Below the pieces are notes generated by a model. It was not told the origin of the DNA, ran no database searches, and worked only from the letters and a program-made list of their open reading frames with translations. A stretch of DNA of 64,000 bases from Bacillus sp. Marseille-P3661 (GTDB taxonomy: Bacteria; Bacillota; Bacilli; Bacillales; Bacillaceae_J), in assembly GCF_900240995.1 (NCBI RefSeq), contig NZ_LT965956.1:1-64000 (forward strand), given 5' to 3'. Both the position numbers and the translations under genes were made by a program. Positions 18,297 through 27,944 of the stretch are shown one piece after another (positions within the stretch are counted from its first letter, which is position 1; the number at the start of each line of letters is the position of its first letter).

Positions 18297-19687
18297 ATGT
18301 CAAGTTTAAAAGTATTTAACCCTGCAACTGGAGAAATCATTAAGTAATTAGAAATCCATGACAACACCGAGATCCAAATACGGATTGAAAAAGGTGACGA
18401 AGCTTTTTACTCATGGAGGAAAGTGGATGCACATAAGCGTTCTGAACTGTTAAAAGCATGGTCAGCAAAGGTGCAGGAGCAAAAAGAGGAAATTGCTCAA
18501 ATCATGACACTTGAAAGTGGAAAACCTTTAACTGAATCTAGAGGTGAAGTTGATTACGCGACAAGCTATATTGATTGGTACGCTGAGGAAGCAAAACGAA
18601 TATATGGCCGAACGATCCCTTCGAATACACAATCGAAACGTATTTTAGTAATAAAGGAGCCCATTGGTTTAGTTGGGGCAACAACACCTTGGAATTTTCC
18701 AGCTGCAATGATGACACGTTAAGCAGCTCCTGCTTTAGCTGCTGGATGTACATTTATTGTGAAGCCAGCAGTAGACACACCATTAACGACAATTAAATTG
18801 GTTGAATTAGCACATGAGGTAGGAATTCCAAAGGATGCTTTACAATTTGTAATTGGTTCCGGAGTGAAGTCGGCAAAGCTTTTACAGAAAGTTCACTAAT
18901 TCGAAAAATTACCTTTACGGGTTCGACACCAGTGGGCAAAAAGTTAATACAAGCTAGCTCGAATAAAGTACAACATGTATCCATGGAGTTAGGTGGACAT
19001 GCTCCTTTTATTATTGCTAAGGATGCAGATATTGAATATGCAGTTAAACAGGCGATTGCTTCGAAATATAGGAATGCTGGCCAAACGTGTATTTGTGCAA
19101 ACCGGATAATTGTCCACAATGATGTTGCAGATACTTTTACTAAACAATTTGCTAAGGTTGTAAAAGAGTTGAAAGTTGGTAATGGTCTTGAAAAGGGGAC
19201 CCATGTTGGTCCTGTTATTAATAAAAGTAGCTATGAAAAAATTTATGCTCAGGTCGAGGATGCATTAAATAAAGGAGCTAATTTGTTAACAGGACATGTA
19301 TATGATGTAAATGATGAAAAGGGGTATTATTATTATGTATACCCAACAGTGCTTACGAATGTAACTAATGATATGGACATTATGCATGAAGAAACATTTG
19401 GTCCTGTTGCGCCAATCACAACCTTTACAAACCTTGAGCAAGCTGTTGAAATTGCAAACGGTACTCCATTTGGTTTGGCTGCATACTTTTTTACAAATGA
19501 CTATAGAACAGGAACCTATTTATATGAAAATTTAAAATTTGGTGTGGTTGGATGGAATGATGGAACACCATCTGCGGCACATGCTCCGTTTGGAGGAATG
19601 AAAGAAAGTGGTATTGGACGTGAAGGTGGAATAGAAGGTATTGAACCTTACTTAGAAACTAAATATATTTCAATTGGGAATCTATAG
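18297..19687 (+). pseudogene. Broken succinate-semialdehyde-dehydrogenase-like gene (GabD family)
   Basis: Reads as one ~460-codon NAD(P)-dependent aldehyde dehydrogenase with three lesions. There is an in-frame TAA after codon 16 (18345-18347), a second TAA at 18720-18722 where a Lys is expected in [12 protein letters not shown], and a one-base frameshift near 18855-18865 where the frame must change before AFTES. The rest is well preserved: [24 protein letters not shown] with the general base Glu, the catalytic Cys in [11 protein letters not shown], and a complete C terminus ([15 protein letters not shown]). Good preservation suggests recent inactivation. It follows the polyamine-type transporter, where a semialdehyde dehydrogenase would fit polyamine or GABA breakdown. 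Confidence 0.88.
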
Positions 19688-19746
19688 TCTATAATAGGAT
19701 GGTTAAAATGTAAAAATGTTTTATTCCTATTTCAGGCGAAACTATA

Positions 19747-19783
19747 AAAACAACACTTCGTATAAAGGGGAGTGTTGTTTTTG
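19747..19783 (+). terminator. Terminator after the aldehyde dehydrogenase pseudogene
   Basis: AACAACACT / AGTGTTGTT stem with a 13-base loop and a T-rich tail. Confidence 0.8.
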
Positions 19784-20127
19784 TGATTTATCAAAAGGTT
19801 CCTACTTTAGGTATAAATTCCTTAGATACTTTACTTAGGAGTGGGATAATGTAGATGAGGTATATCATGAAATGGAAGAGTTATTTAATATCCTAGATAT
19901 CAGGAAATTTTAACTTCGACCGGGTTGTTAAAAGAGGATATTCAACAGGACAAGAGTATCTATTTCAGACTAGTTCGTACTTTAGTTCCTGCCCATCAGG
20001 ATATTAATGTGTAAGTATACTATGGGGCAGGAACTTTTATTTGAAACACATCATTATCTTACTAAAATATCAAACTCTTAAAAAAATGCTAGATATCCGA
20101 GAGAGCAGAAGTTAAGAGGTATTTGTA
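19784..20127. other. Intergenic region with second terminator
   Basis: No gene recognised. A plus-strand terminator lies at 19984-20040 (AGTTCCTGCCC pairing with GGGCAGGAACT, followed by four T). A short open fragment, VDEVYHEMEELFNILD, ends at about 19912; it may be the tail of a decayed gene but cannot be assigned. Confidence 0.5.
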
Positions 20128-20835
20128 TTATTTATCGTTACCAGACTTGATTACGTCTTCAATATCTTTAATAGAGATTCTGATGTGTCTTGCAACTTCT
20201 GCAGCGGCTAGTGATTCGTCTTTTTCTAATATAGCTCTAACAATATTATTGTGCGGCTCCAGCGCATGAATTGCTTTTTCTTTAACAGAAAATGACTTGG
20301 TCCGATAATTTTTAAAGGAGTCTGTTATGAGTTTATAAATTTCAATTAAAAGTATGTTATGAGTGGCGTCTACAATTTTTTTATGGAATAATTCATCAAG
20401 AGAAATTAGTTGAACTACATTATAATCTTCTACTGCTTTTTTGAACTTTTCGTTAATTATTTTCAATTCATTGAAATCAGAGTCTTTTCCATTCTTAATT
20501 GCAAGAGTAACAGCAAGTGTTTCAATTCCTTGACGGACTTCCATGAAATCCTGAATTTGAACTCCATTAATTTCAAACCAATTTGCAATACTGGCATTAT
20601 CCTCCTCTGTTATTCGTTTTACAAAAGCTCCTCTTCCCGGAATAAGTTCAATATACCCTAAGGCATTTAAAACTCTATATGCTTCCCTGACTGAAGATCT
20701 CCCAACCTTTAATTTTTCACAAACTTCTTTCTCAGTAGGCATTTTATCCCCTACCTTTAAATCACCAGATGTAATTAAATCTTTCAGGTTGTTTACGATA
20801 TGATCGGTTACTGAAATTTTTTCAAAGGGTTGCAA
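20128..20835 (-). CDS. GntR-family (FadR/FCD subfamily) transcription regulator
   Basis: About 235 residues. N-terminal winged helix-turn-helix (LKVGDKMPTEKEVCEKLKVGRSSVREAYRVL) and a C-terminal all-helical FCD ligand domain, in which Asp/His residues (DELFHKKIVDATHN, HALEPHNNIVRAI) would bind a metal and an organic-acid effector. It diverges from the DapA/ABC cluster. A palindrome TTGTCNNACAA-type site lies over its own start point and over those of the two neighbouring promoters, so it is very likely the local repressor and autoregulated. Confidence 0.88.
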   Translation of the reverse strand: MQPFEKISVTDHIVNNLKDLITSGDLKVGDKMPTEKEVCEKLKVGRSSVREAYRVLNALGYIELIPGRGAFVKRITEEDNASIANWFEINGVQIQDFMEVRQGIETLAVTLAIKNGKDSDFNELKIINEKFKKAVEDYNVVQLISLDELFHKKIVDATHNILLIEIYKLITDSFKNYRTKSFSVKEKAIHALEPHNNIVRAILEKDESLAAAEVARHIRISIKDIEDVIKSGNDK

Positions 20836-20870
20836 AACGATTTCTCTCCTTCATAGATTCGGATTATCTG

Positions 20871-20881
20871 TTGTCATACAA
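20871..20881 (-). promoter_or_regulatory. GntR operator at its own promoter
   Basis: TTGTCATACAA, partly palindromic, lies a few bases downstream of the -10 of the regulator's own promoter and about 36 bases before its start codon. It resembles the perfect palindrome at 21030-21044. Confidence 0.5.
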
Positions 20882-20885
20882 AATG

Positions 20886-20915
20886 AGTATAAGGTGAGTA
20901 TGATAATCCTGTCAA
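20886..20915 (-). promoter_or_regulatory. Promoter of the GntR gene
   Basis: On the minus strand: TTGACA (20910-20915), 18-base spacer, TATACT (20886-20891). Confidence 0.55.
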
Positions 20916-20998
20916 CTATATCCAAAAAGGTGATTTTAATAGTTCTTTACTTTAAATCTAGTTCCTTAGAAATCTTTTAAAGTTTTAAAATACCTCCA

Positions 20999-21027
20999 TT
21001 GACATAATTTTCTTAATTATTTATACT
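20999..21027 (+). promoter_or_regulatory. Promoter of the DapA-family gene
   Basis: TTGACA (20999-21004), 17-base spacer, TATACT (21022-21027): a near-consensus SigA promoter. The operator palindrome begins three bases after the -10. Confidence 0.75.
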
Positions 21028-21029
21028 AG

Positions 21030-21044
21030 GATTGTCAGACAATC
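21030..21044 (+). promoter_or_regulatory. GntR operator palindrome
   Basis: GATTGTCAGACAATC is a perfect 15-base palindrome around a central A, placed over the expected transcription start. A degenerate second copy (ATTGTCTGATAA) lies at 21072-21083. Position and symmetry fit repression by the adjacent FCD-type GntR protein. Confidence 0.7.
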
Positions 21045-21235
21045 TTGAAATAGTTTTTTTAAATCAGGTTTATTGTCTGATAACACACAATGTTTATTTG
21101 ATAAGGGGGGATTTGATTAAAACTAAGTTTTAACTCGTAACGAGATCAAAGGTGCACAAGAAGTTACATACCATATTTTTTTTATGGGTTATTTTATCGA
21201 AACTTTTAAAAAACAAAATAAAAGGTGGGCTATAC

Positions 21236-22165
21236 ATGGAATTTTCTAAATCACATAATGGTATACAACTAAATCTCAAAGGGATTATCCCTCCAATGAT
21301 TACTCCATTTTTACCAGGTTCTGAAGAATTAGATATTAAAGCCATTCAGGATGAGGCAGAATACCTTATTTCTACAGGAGTTCCTGGCATATGTGTTGGT
21401 GGCAGCACAGGAGAGGGACAGGGGTTATCGGAGGAAGAAATTTATACATTATGCAAGACTGTTGTTGATCAAGCAAATGGGCGTGTTCAAGTGATTGGCG
21501 GAGTCATCTCAGATTCAACAGCTGATGCAATGCGCAAATCTCAAGCTGCAAAAAATGCAGGTGTAAATGCGTTACAATTGACACCCCCTCATTATTTATG
21601 GTCTCCAAATACGGAAGGTTTAGTTCAACATTTCCAACGTGTTGGGGACGCTATTGAACTTCCAATCATCATTTATAATGTTATACCTTGGGTTGATATT
21701 GATGTTCATTCAATGAATGAGATTATTGACAGAGTTCCTTGGGTATTGGGAGTAAAACAGAGCGGTGGTGACATGCATAAAGTCGCGGATATGTTGGATA
21801 AGATCCACAGCAAAGTTCCTATCACAACCGGTATTGATGATCTATTATTTCCAACTTTTGTTTTAGGAGTAGATGGAGCTATTTCATGTTTAACAGCTGT
21901 ATTTCCGGAGTTGACTCAGGAGTTATATCAAAAGGTTCAGAACGGTGATTATAATGGAGCCAAAAAAATACATGATCGATTGTTGCCTATTTGGAGATCA
22001 ATTGAAGGGCCTACAATGCCGTACTTAGCAAAAGTAGCTATTGAAATGTTAGGACGAAAAGCTGGTGTTGCACGAAGTCCTATTTTAGCTCCAACAGAAG
22101 AAAAAAGATCAGAAATTCGTCAACGTTTAGAAGAAGGTGGTTTTATTACCGCTGTAAAAAAATAA
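21236..22165 (+). CDS. Dihydrodipicolinate synthase family aldolase/lyase
   Basis: About 309 residues, TIM-barrel class I aldolase. The Schiff-base lysine is in GVKQSGG, the catalytic tyrosine in IIIYNVIPW, and the GGSTGEG pyruvate/keto-acid carboxylate loop is present. Start at 21236 (AAAGGTGGG upstream); the longer frame back to 21152 has no ribosome site. It has its own repressible promoter and lies next to a sugar-type importer and a GldA-like dehydrogenase, not with lysine biosynthesis genes, so a catabolic role on a keto acid sugar, sialic acid or related compound is more likely than DapA proper. Confidence 0.85.
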   Translation: MEFSKSHNGIQLNLKGIIPPMITPFLPGSEELDIKAIQDEAEYLISTGVPGICVGGSTGEGQGLSEEEIYTLCKTVVDQANGRVQVIGGVISDSTADAMRKSQAAKNAGVNALQLTPPHYLWSPNTEGLVQHFQRVGDAIELPIIIYNVIPWVDIDVHSMNEIIDRVPWVLGVKQSGGDMHKVADMLDKIHSKVPITTGIDDLLFPTFVLGVDGAISCLTAVFPELTQELYQKVQNGDYNGAKKIHDRLLPIWRSIEGPTMPYLAKVAIEMLGRKAGVARSPILAPTEEKRSEIRQRLEEGGFITAVKK

Positions 22166-22232
22166 CCGTCAGCCAGCATTTCTTAACAAATTAAAAAATG
22201 CATAAATGAAAAGATATAATATTCAGAAACTA

Positions 22233-22261
22233 TTGACAGGTAATAAACTGAAAAATATTGT
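22233..22261 (+). promoter_or_regulatory. Promoter of the sugar-type ABC operon
   Basis: TTGACA (22233-22238), 17-base spacer, TATTGT (22256-22261). Confidence 0.6.
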
Positions 22262-22264
22262 ATG

Positions 22265-22276
22265 ATGTCAGATAAT
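22265..22276 (+). promoter_or_regulatory. GntR operator, third copy
   Basis: ATGTCAGATAAT, directly after the -10 of the ABC operon promoter, shares the GTCAGA core with the palindrome at 21030-21044. It is less symmetrical than the other copy. Confidence 0.5.
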
Positions 22277-22340
22277 AACCATTTGAAGGGTGATAGTTTA
22301 AAAGATTGAATGATACTATTTTGTTAATGGGGGAATCAGT

Positions 22341-23630
22341 ATGCTAAAAAGAAAGTGGTTTAGTAGTTTAGTGCTTATATTTACTCTTGCAATATTTACA
22401 GGTTGTTCAAGTGAATCAAGCGATTCACAAGCTAATGATGCGGGATCTGATGAAAGCGTTACTACAATTGAATTTTGGCATGGACATACCGGCCCTGACG
22501 GTAAGGTTATGGAAGAGTTAGTAAGGGCTTTTGAAGAAGAACATCCAGAAATAAAGGTCAATACTCAATCGTTGCCATGGGGTGAATTATTCACGAAAGC
22601 CCAACTAGCTATTAAAGGCGGTTCTGGACCGGACATGATGTCGATACCAATTGACCGCGTATTTTTATACAAAGATACATTAGTAAAACCAGTAGATGAT
22701 TTAATTAACGAAAGTGCTATTAAAGCCGAAAATTTCGATCAATATCTTTGGGATAAAACGTTTTTTGATGGTAAGCAATATGGAGTACCACTAGACTCTC
22801 ATCCATATGTTCTCTATTATCGTCCTGATTTAGTTGAAAAAGCGGGGTTGGAGCCTTTACCAAAAGACCGTCCATTAACAAGGGAAGAATTTGAAGAATA
22901 TGCAACCGCTTTAACGACAGATTCACAAAAAGGTTTTGCGTATAAACAAACAGCACATCACACATGGTGGGATATTTGGAGTTTGTTCCTGCAAGCTGGC
23001 GGCTCATTATATAACGAAGATCAAACAGAGAGTAATTTTGATTCTCCAGCAACAAAAAAGGCTATCGATTATCTATTATATCTGAAAAATGATCTTCAGG
23101 TAACACCACCAACTAACTTAGACTGGACTACTGCTTTTTCATATTTTAATGATGGCCAAGTTGCAATGCTAATGCATGGATCATGGTTGATTCCTGGTTT
23201 AGAAGAGTCTGGTACAGAATATGATACAGCTATGGTACCACAATTCTTTGAAGAGGATTATGGCGTATTTGCTAACATGCACACATTGACATTAACAAGA
23301 AGTGACGAAGCTAAAGCTAAGGCTGCATTTACATTTATAGAGTGGGTTGAACAAGAAGAGAATGCGACAGCATGGGGTGTTGGCTCAGGGAATGTACCAG
23401 CAAACTTAGCAGCACGTGAAAATTATAGTGAAGAAGATAAATTAAAACCACTTGCAGAGATGGCAAATTTAATGAAAGGCAAACTATTTATGAATCCTTA
23501 TACAGAAAAGGATGAAACCATTCTTTATAAACATATGGTGCCAAATCTAGAAGGTATATATAACGAAACGATCTCCATTGAAGAAGGTATCAAAAAAATA
23601 GATGAGGCGATTAATCAAGAGCTTCAGTAA
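22341..23630 (+). CDS. Family-1 extracellular solute-binding lipoprotein (sugar type)
   Basis: About 429 residues. Signal peptide with lipobox FTGC, then a Ser/Asp-rich linker. The mature protein has the family-1 pattern (TIEFWHGHTGPDGKVMEELVRAFEEEHP, GSGPDMMSIPIDRV, YFNDGQVAMLMHGSW). It binds a sugar, glycerophosphodiester or similar solute for the downstream permeases. ATG preceded by GGGGGA. A strong terminator follows it, as is common after binding-protein genes, giving more binding protein than permease. Confidence 0.88.
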   Translation: MLKRKWFSSLVLIFTLAIFTGCSSESSDSQANDAGSDESVTTIEFWHGHTGPDGKVMEELVRAFEEEHPEIKVNTQSLPWGELFTKAQLAIKGGSGPDMMSIPIDRVFLYKDTLVKPVDDLINESAIKAENFDQYLWDKTFFDGKQYGVPLDSHPYVLYYRPDLVEKAGLEPLPKDRPLTREEFEEYATALTTDSQKGFAYKQTAHHTWWDIWSLFLQAGGSLYNEDQTESNFDSPATKKAIDYLLYLKNDLQVTPPTNLDWTTAFSYFNDGQVAMLMHGSWLIPGLEESGTEYDTAMVPQFFEEDYGVFANMHTLTLTRSDEAKAKAAFTFIEWVEQEENATAWGVGSGNVPANLAARENYSEEDKLKPLAEMANLMKGKLFMNPYTEKDETILYKHMVPNLEGIYNETISIEEGIKKIDEAINQELQ

Positions 23631-23640
23631 CTTTGGGATA

Positions 23641-23664
23641 AAGAGAGGACGCGTTCCTCTCTTT
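23641..23664 (+). terminator. Intra-operon attenuating terminator
   Basis: AGAGAGGA / TCCTCTCT stem with a CGCGT loop and T-rich tail between the binding-protein gene and the first permease; read-through would set permease level. Confidence 0.75.
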
Positions 23665-23700
23665 TCTAAAAAATTCTTATCAAGAAAGAAGTGAACTAGT

Positions 23701-24648
23701 GTGGAAAAAAATATTGCGACAAGAGTTGACGTTTCCCTTGTAAAAGAAAAAAGCCTTTTTTCAAAAAATAAGCTTTCGTTACTTCTTTTTTTAGGTCCAT
23801 TTCTTTTGTTTTTCGTGATATTTCATGTAACGCCTCTTCTTGGCGGTTTATTTATTAGTTTCACAGATTTTCCTCTTCTCGGGGAAGTAACATTTGTTGG
23901 ACTTGAAAATTACATGAAAGCTTTTAAAGATCCATTATTTCATAAATCGTTAATCAATACATTTGCATATGTGATCGGTATTATCCCTTTATTTGTCTTG
24001 TCTATGTTAGCGGCATTATCCATACAAAAAGCTAACAAAGGACGACGCTTTTTTCAAGTCATTCTCTTTTTACCTTATATTATACCGATGGCTGTAAATG
24101 GTTTTATATTTTCGTTTATGTACATGCCAAACAACGGTGTTCTCGGAGGCATCTTACGCTTTCTCGGTTTTGAGGAACAAGCTAATATTGGCTTATTAAC
24201 ACAACCTTCAACGGCCTTAGTGGCAGTAGTATTTGTTTGGGTATACATTCATTTAGGGTATATTATGAGCATTCTTTATAATGGACTAGAAGAAATCCCT
24301 AGTTCGTATTATGAAGCGGCCAAAATAGATGGAGCTGGAAAAATTAGAACCTTTTTTCAAATTACCCTCCCACTTTTAAGCAATGTTTTGCTTTATGTAG
24401 TAGTGACAAGTTTTATACTTGCCTTTCAAATATTCCCACTTGTTTGGATTTTGACAGGTAGTGGAATGGGAGAGGGAGCAGGAGGACCAGCTGCTTCAAC
24501 TATTTCGTTAGATCTCTATATTTATCAAAGTGCATTCAGAGATCAGGCACTTGGGTATGCATCCGCATTAGGTGTATTAATGTTAATCGTTACATTCCTG
24601 ATCGCTTTAATTCCGTTTAAATCATTTAAAGAAGTAACATACGATTAA
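23701..24648 (+). CDS. Sugar-type ABC permease (UgpA/MalF-like)
   Basis: About 315 residues, six predicted helices, with the EAA loop EAAKIDGAGKIRTFFQITLP. GTG start with a weak AGAAGTGA site. It forms the pore with the next gene, 14 bases downstream. Confidence 0.88.
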   Translation: MEKNIATRVDVSLVKEKSLFSKNKLSLLLFLGPFLLFFVIFHVTPLLGGLFISFTDFPLLGEVTFVGLENYMKAFKDPLFHKSLINTFAYVIGIIPLFVLSMLAALSIQKANKGRRFFQVILFLPYIIPMAVNGFIFSFMYMPNNGVLGGILRFLGFEEQANIGLLTQPSTALVAVVFVWVYIHLGYIMSILYNGLEEIPSSYYEAAKIDGAGKIRTFFQITLPLLSNVLLYVVVTSFILAFQIFPLVWILTGSGMGEGAGGPAASTISLDLYIYQSAFRDQALGYASALGVLMLIVTFLIALIPFKSFKEVTYD

Positions 24649-24662
24649 TTAAGGAGGATATG

Positions 24663-25475
24663 ATGACGAAAACTAGTAGGCTTCCTTATATATTTCTATT
24701 CTTTTTAGTAGCTTTGATTTTTGTTCCACAATTATTAACTTTGTCTGCTTCCTTTAAGGAAATCTCGGAAATGTATTCTAACCCATTACGGATTATTCCA
24801 GAAAATCCAACACTTGAACCATGGGTTCGTTTGTTTTCAGAACAGCCAGTAATGAAATGGTTATTTAACAGTATTTTCATTGCACTCATAGGTACTGCTA
24901 TTAACCTCGTCATTTGTTCTTTGGGAGGCTATGCATTTGCTCGTTTGAAATTTAAAGGGAAAGAAGCACTGTTCCGGCTTGTCATCATGACATTAATGTT
25001 ACCGTTAGCAGTTTATATTGTTCCATTATATATTGTGATGGACAAGTTAAGTATCTTAAACACATATTGGGCTGTAGCGATACCTGTAAGTGAAAGTATA
25101 TTCGGTGTATTTCTATTAACTCAGTTTTTTAAAAATATACCCGGTGAGATGGAAGAAGCAGCCCTTATTGATGGATGTAACCGATTTCAGACATTTTTGT
25201 ACATTTTCCTTCCGATGGCAAAATCGAGCTTGTTTACATTGGCAATATTCTCGTTTGTTTGGAAATGGAATATGTTCTTATGGGCATTGATCGCTCTAAA
25301 TAAAGTTGATCTTTACCCACTAATTCTCGGATTATCCTTATCGGTAGGACAATATGAAACAGACAAGAACGTGCTAATGGCAGGAGCTATTTTAATCGCT
25401 ATACCGGTACTGATCATTTACTTTGTTTTTCAAAAGTATATTATTGGCGGTGAAGCAACGAGCGGTCTCAAATAG
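24663..25475 (+). CDS. Sugar-type ABC permease (UgpE/MalG-like)
   Basis: About 270 residues with six predicted helices and EAA loop EEAALIDGCNRFQTFLYIFLP. Of two adjacent ATGs the second (24663) is better spaced from AAGGAGG. Partner of the preceding permease; the ATPase of the system is the MsmX-like gene at 26826. Confidence 0.88.
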   Translation: MTKTSRLPYIFLFFLVALIFVPQLLTLSASFKEISEMYSNPLRIIPENPTLEPWVRLFSEQPVMKWLFNSIFIALIGTAINLVICSLGGYAFARLKFKGKEALFRLVIMTLMLPLAVYIVPLYIVMDKLSILNTYWAVAIPVSESIFGVFLLTQFFKNIPGEMEEAALIDGCNRFQTFLYIFLPMAKSSLFTLAIFSFVWKWNMFLWALIALNKVDLYPLILGLSLSVGQYETDKNVLMAGAILIAIPVLIIYFVFQKYIIGGEATSGLK

Positions 25476-25598
25476 GCTAATAGTTTTCTAACGTTAGGAT
25501 GAGAATTTTGGTCAAAGTATACTAGCTTGATTTACTTCAAAATGCTCATGACCCAAAGGACTGCTGTATCAATATTTAATAAAATGGAGGGGATTAAG

Positions 25599-26702
25599 TT
25601 GTTTACATCTATGGCTTATCCTACAAATTATATTCAAAGACCAGGAGCTCTAAAAGAGGTGGGCGGATGGATCACAAAATTTGGAGCACATCCGCTTATC
25701 ATAGCCGGTCCTACAGCTTGGGAGAAATCCCAAGATAAAATTAAACTAAGCTTAGCTGAAAGCTCTATTGATTATGAGCTGGAATACTTCCAAGGACATT
25801 GTTCAGACACTGAATTTAAACGATTGTTGTCAAAAGTTCCTCCTTCAACAGATATCATCTTGGGTGTTGGAGGGGGCCAGTGCTTAGATATGGCGAAACT
25901 ACTTGCCAATTATCTAGACATCCCAATTATAACAGTGTCCACATTAGCATCAACTTGTGCTGCATCTAGCCCCGTTTCAATTATCTATACAACAGAACAT
26001 GTATTTGTAAGGGTCGAAAATTTTGATAGATGTCCTGTAGTGGCGATCGTTGACCCAGATATTATTCGAGATGCGCCGCTCCGCTATTTGAGTGCAGGCA
26101 TAGGTGATACAATAGTCAAATGGTATGAGGCTTTCCCAGTGAATAATGGATTTTTAAATACGAGAACACAAGCAGGATTAAAAATGGCAGAACTAGCAAA
26201 AGATCTTTTATTTGAGTATGGTGAGCAGGCATTAATAGATTGTCAGCAAGGAATTACCGGTAAGTCTTTGTGTCAGGTCATTGATACAAACATTTTACTT
26301 GGCGGTTTAGTTGGGGGATTGGGAAGTGAAACTTGCAAAGCATCTGGTGCACATGCGATTCACTATGGCATGACCAACATTCCTGAGATGAAAAATGCTT
26401 ATCATGGAGAACTAGTGGCTTTTGGTTTACTTTGTCAGTTTAAACTTGAGGGGAAATCTGACAAGGTAATTATTGAGATGATGAACTTTTATAAGAAAGT
26501 TAATCTTCCAATATGCCTTTCGGATTTAACAACTGCAGATATTTCAGAGGCTGCGTTATACAATGCAGCTAAGGGAGCCTGCGCTCCGGGTTCAACTATT
26601 CATCTATTACCTTATAAAATTAGGGAACAAGATGTTTATGAGGCAATCGTGGAAATTCATCGACTTGGGGAAACGGTAAAAAAAGAACCCACTAATCTGT
26701 AA
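25599..26702 (+). CDS. Glycerol-dehydrogenase-like iron-containing alcohol dehydrogenase
   Basis: About 367 residues, the usual length of GldA-family enzymes. NAD-binding GVGGGQCLDMAK and STLASTCAASSPVS, and metal ligands in AGIGDTIVKW, AHAIHYG and AYHGELVAFG are visible. I chose the TTG at 25599 because GGAGGGG lies six bases upstream and this gives the normal family N terminus; the in-frame ATG at 25527 lacks a ribosome site. In this operon it probably oxidises or reduces a polyol or sugar acid handled by the importer and the DapA-family enzyme. Exact substrate unknown. Confidence 0.82.
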   Translation: MFTSMAYPTNYIQRPGALKEVGGWITKFGAHPLIIAGPTAWEKSQDKIKLSLAESSIDYELEYFQGHCSDTEFKRLLSKVPPSTDIILGVGGGQCLDMAKLLANYLDIPIITVSTLASTCAASSPVSIIYTTEHVFVRVENFDRCPVVAIVDPDIIRDAPLRYLSAGIGDTIVKWYEAFPVNNGFLNTRTQAGLKMAELAKDLLFEYGEQALIDCQQGITGKSLCQVIDTNILLGGLVGGLGSETCKASGAHAIHYGMTNIPEMKNAYHGELVAFGLLCQFKLEGKSDKVIIEMMNFYKKVNLPICLSDLTTADISEAALYNAAKGACAPGSTIHLLPYKIREQDVYEAIVEIHRLGETVKKEPTNL

Positions 26703-26825
26703 AGAAAGACCTTTAGAATGACCAGATGGCGAATAAAATATTCTTTCATTTAATGTAAGCGTGTGTATTCTTATCTATAAACGAAATAAACAGTACTTAG
26801 CAATATGAGGAGAGGGGAGATTGGG

Positions 26826-27923
26826 TTGGCTGAAATACTTTTAAAAAATATTTACAAAACATATAACGAGGATGTTCAAGCTGTCACTGATTTTAATTTA
26901 GATATAAATGATAAAGAATTTATCGTGTTTGTTGGACCCTCTGGGTGTGGTAAGTCAACCACGCTTAGAATGATTGCTGGTTTGGAAGATATCTCAAAAG
27001 GAGATTTATATATTGGAGATCGTAGGGTCAATCATGTTGCTCCTAAAGATCGTGATATTGCGATGGTATTCCAAAACTATGCGCTTTACCCGCATATGAA
27101 TGTATACGACAACATGGCTTTTGGATTAAAATTACGTAAATTTAAAAAAGATGAAATTGATAAGCGAGTTAAAGAAGCGGCTACTATTTTGGGCTTAACA
27201 GAAATGCTTGACCGTAAACCAAAAGCTATGTCTGGAGGACAAAGGCAGCGTGTAGCTTTAGGAAGAGCGATTGTTCGTAATCCTCAAGTGTTTTTAATGG
27301 ATGAACCTTTATCTAATCTCGATGCAAAACTCCGTGTTCAAATGCGTTCAGAGATTACCAAATTACACCAACGTTTACAAACAACTACAATTTATGTAAC
27401 ACATGACCAAACAGAGGCGATGACAATGGCTTCCAGAATTGTCATAATGAAAGACGGAGTTATTCAACAAGTTGGGACTCCAAAGGAAGTATATGATAAT
27501 CCTGAGAATGTATTTGTAGGTGGGTTTATTGGTTCTCCTGCAATGAATTTCTTTAAAGGAGTAATTGATGGCCATTTCTTTAAAATAGGAAATGTAGAAA
27601 TTAAAATACCAGAAGACCGATTAAAGACTCTAAAAAGTCGGGGTTATCTAAATACGGAAGTAATTCTTGGTATTCGTCCGGAACATTTTCATGATCGATT
27701 AAGTTTTTTAGAAACGTCTCCAGAAACAAAAATAAACGTAAAAATTGAAGTGGCTGAATTGCTTGGTGCTGAATTTTATTTATATTCTAACATAGCCGGC
27801 CAAGACTTTGTTGCCCGCGTTGATGCTCATTCTGATGTGAGAAATGGACAAGATTTACAACTAGCGTTAGATATGAAAAAGGCGCATTTCTTCGATGCAG
27901 AAACTGAGCTTAAAATCAAATAA
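26826..27923 (+). CDS. MsmX/UgpC-like ABC ATPase
   Basis: About 365 residues. Walker A GPSGCGKST, signature MSGGQRQRVALGRAI, Walker B FLMDEPLSNLD and the C-terminal OB-like regulatory domain (ILGIRPEHF) are intact. The TTG start at 26826 gives the typical MAEILLKNIYKTY beginning and has AGAGGGGAG upstream. It energises the family-1 sugar-type importer above. Confidence 0.9.
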   Translation: MAEILLKNIYKTYNEDVQAVTDFNLDINDKEFIVFVGPSGCGKSTTLRMIAGLEDISKGDLYIGDRRVNHVAPKDRDIAMVFQNYALYPHMNVYDNMAFGLKLRKFKKDEIDKRVKEAATILGLTEMLDRKPKAMSGGQRQRVALGRAIVRNPQVFLMDEPLSNLDAKLRVQMRSEITKLHQRLQTTTIYVTHDQTEAMTMASRIVIMKDGVIQQVGTPKEVYDNPENVFVGGFIGSPAMNFFKGVIDGHFFKIGNVEIKIPEDRLKTLKSRGYLNTEVILGIRPEHFHDRLSFLETSPETKINVKIEVAELLGAEFYLYSNIAGQDFVARVDAHSDVRNGQDLQLALDMKKAHFFDAETELKIK

Positions 27924-27944
27924 TTGAAGTAATCGATTGCGGGT

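Noticed and set aside
21236-22165. Lysine biosynthesis dapA
   Set aside because: Own repressible promoter and catabolic neighbours; only family membership is supported.
22451-22466. cre-like TGAAAGCGTTACTA inside the start of the binding-protein gene
   Set aside because: It mismatches the right half of the consensus and lies in coding sequence.
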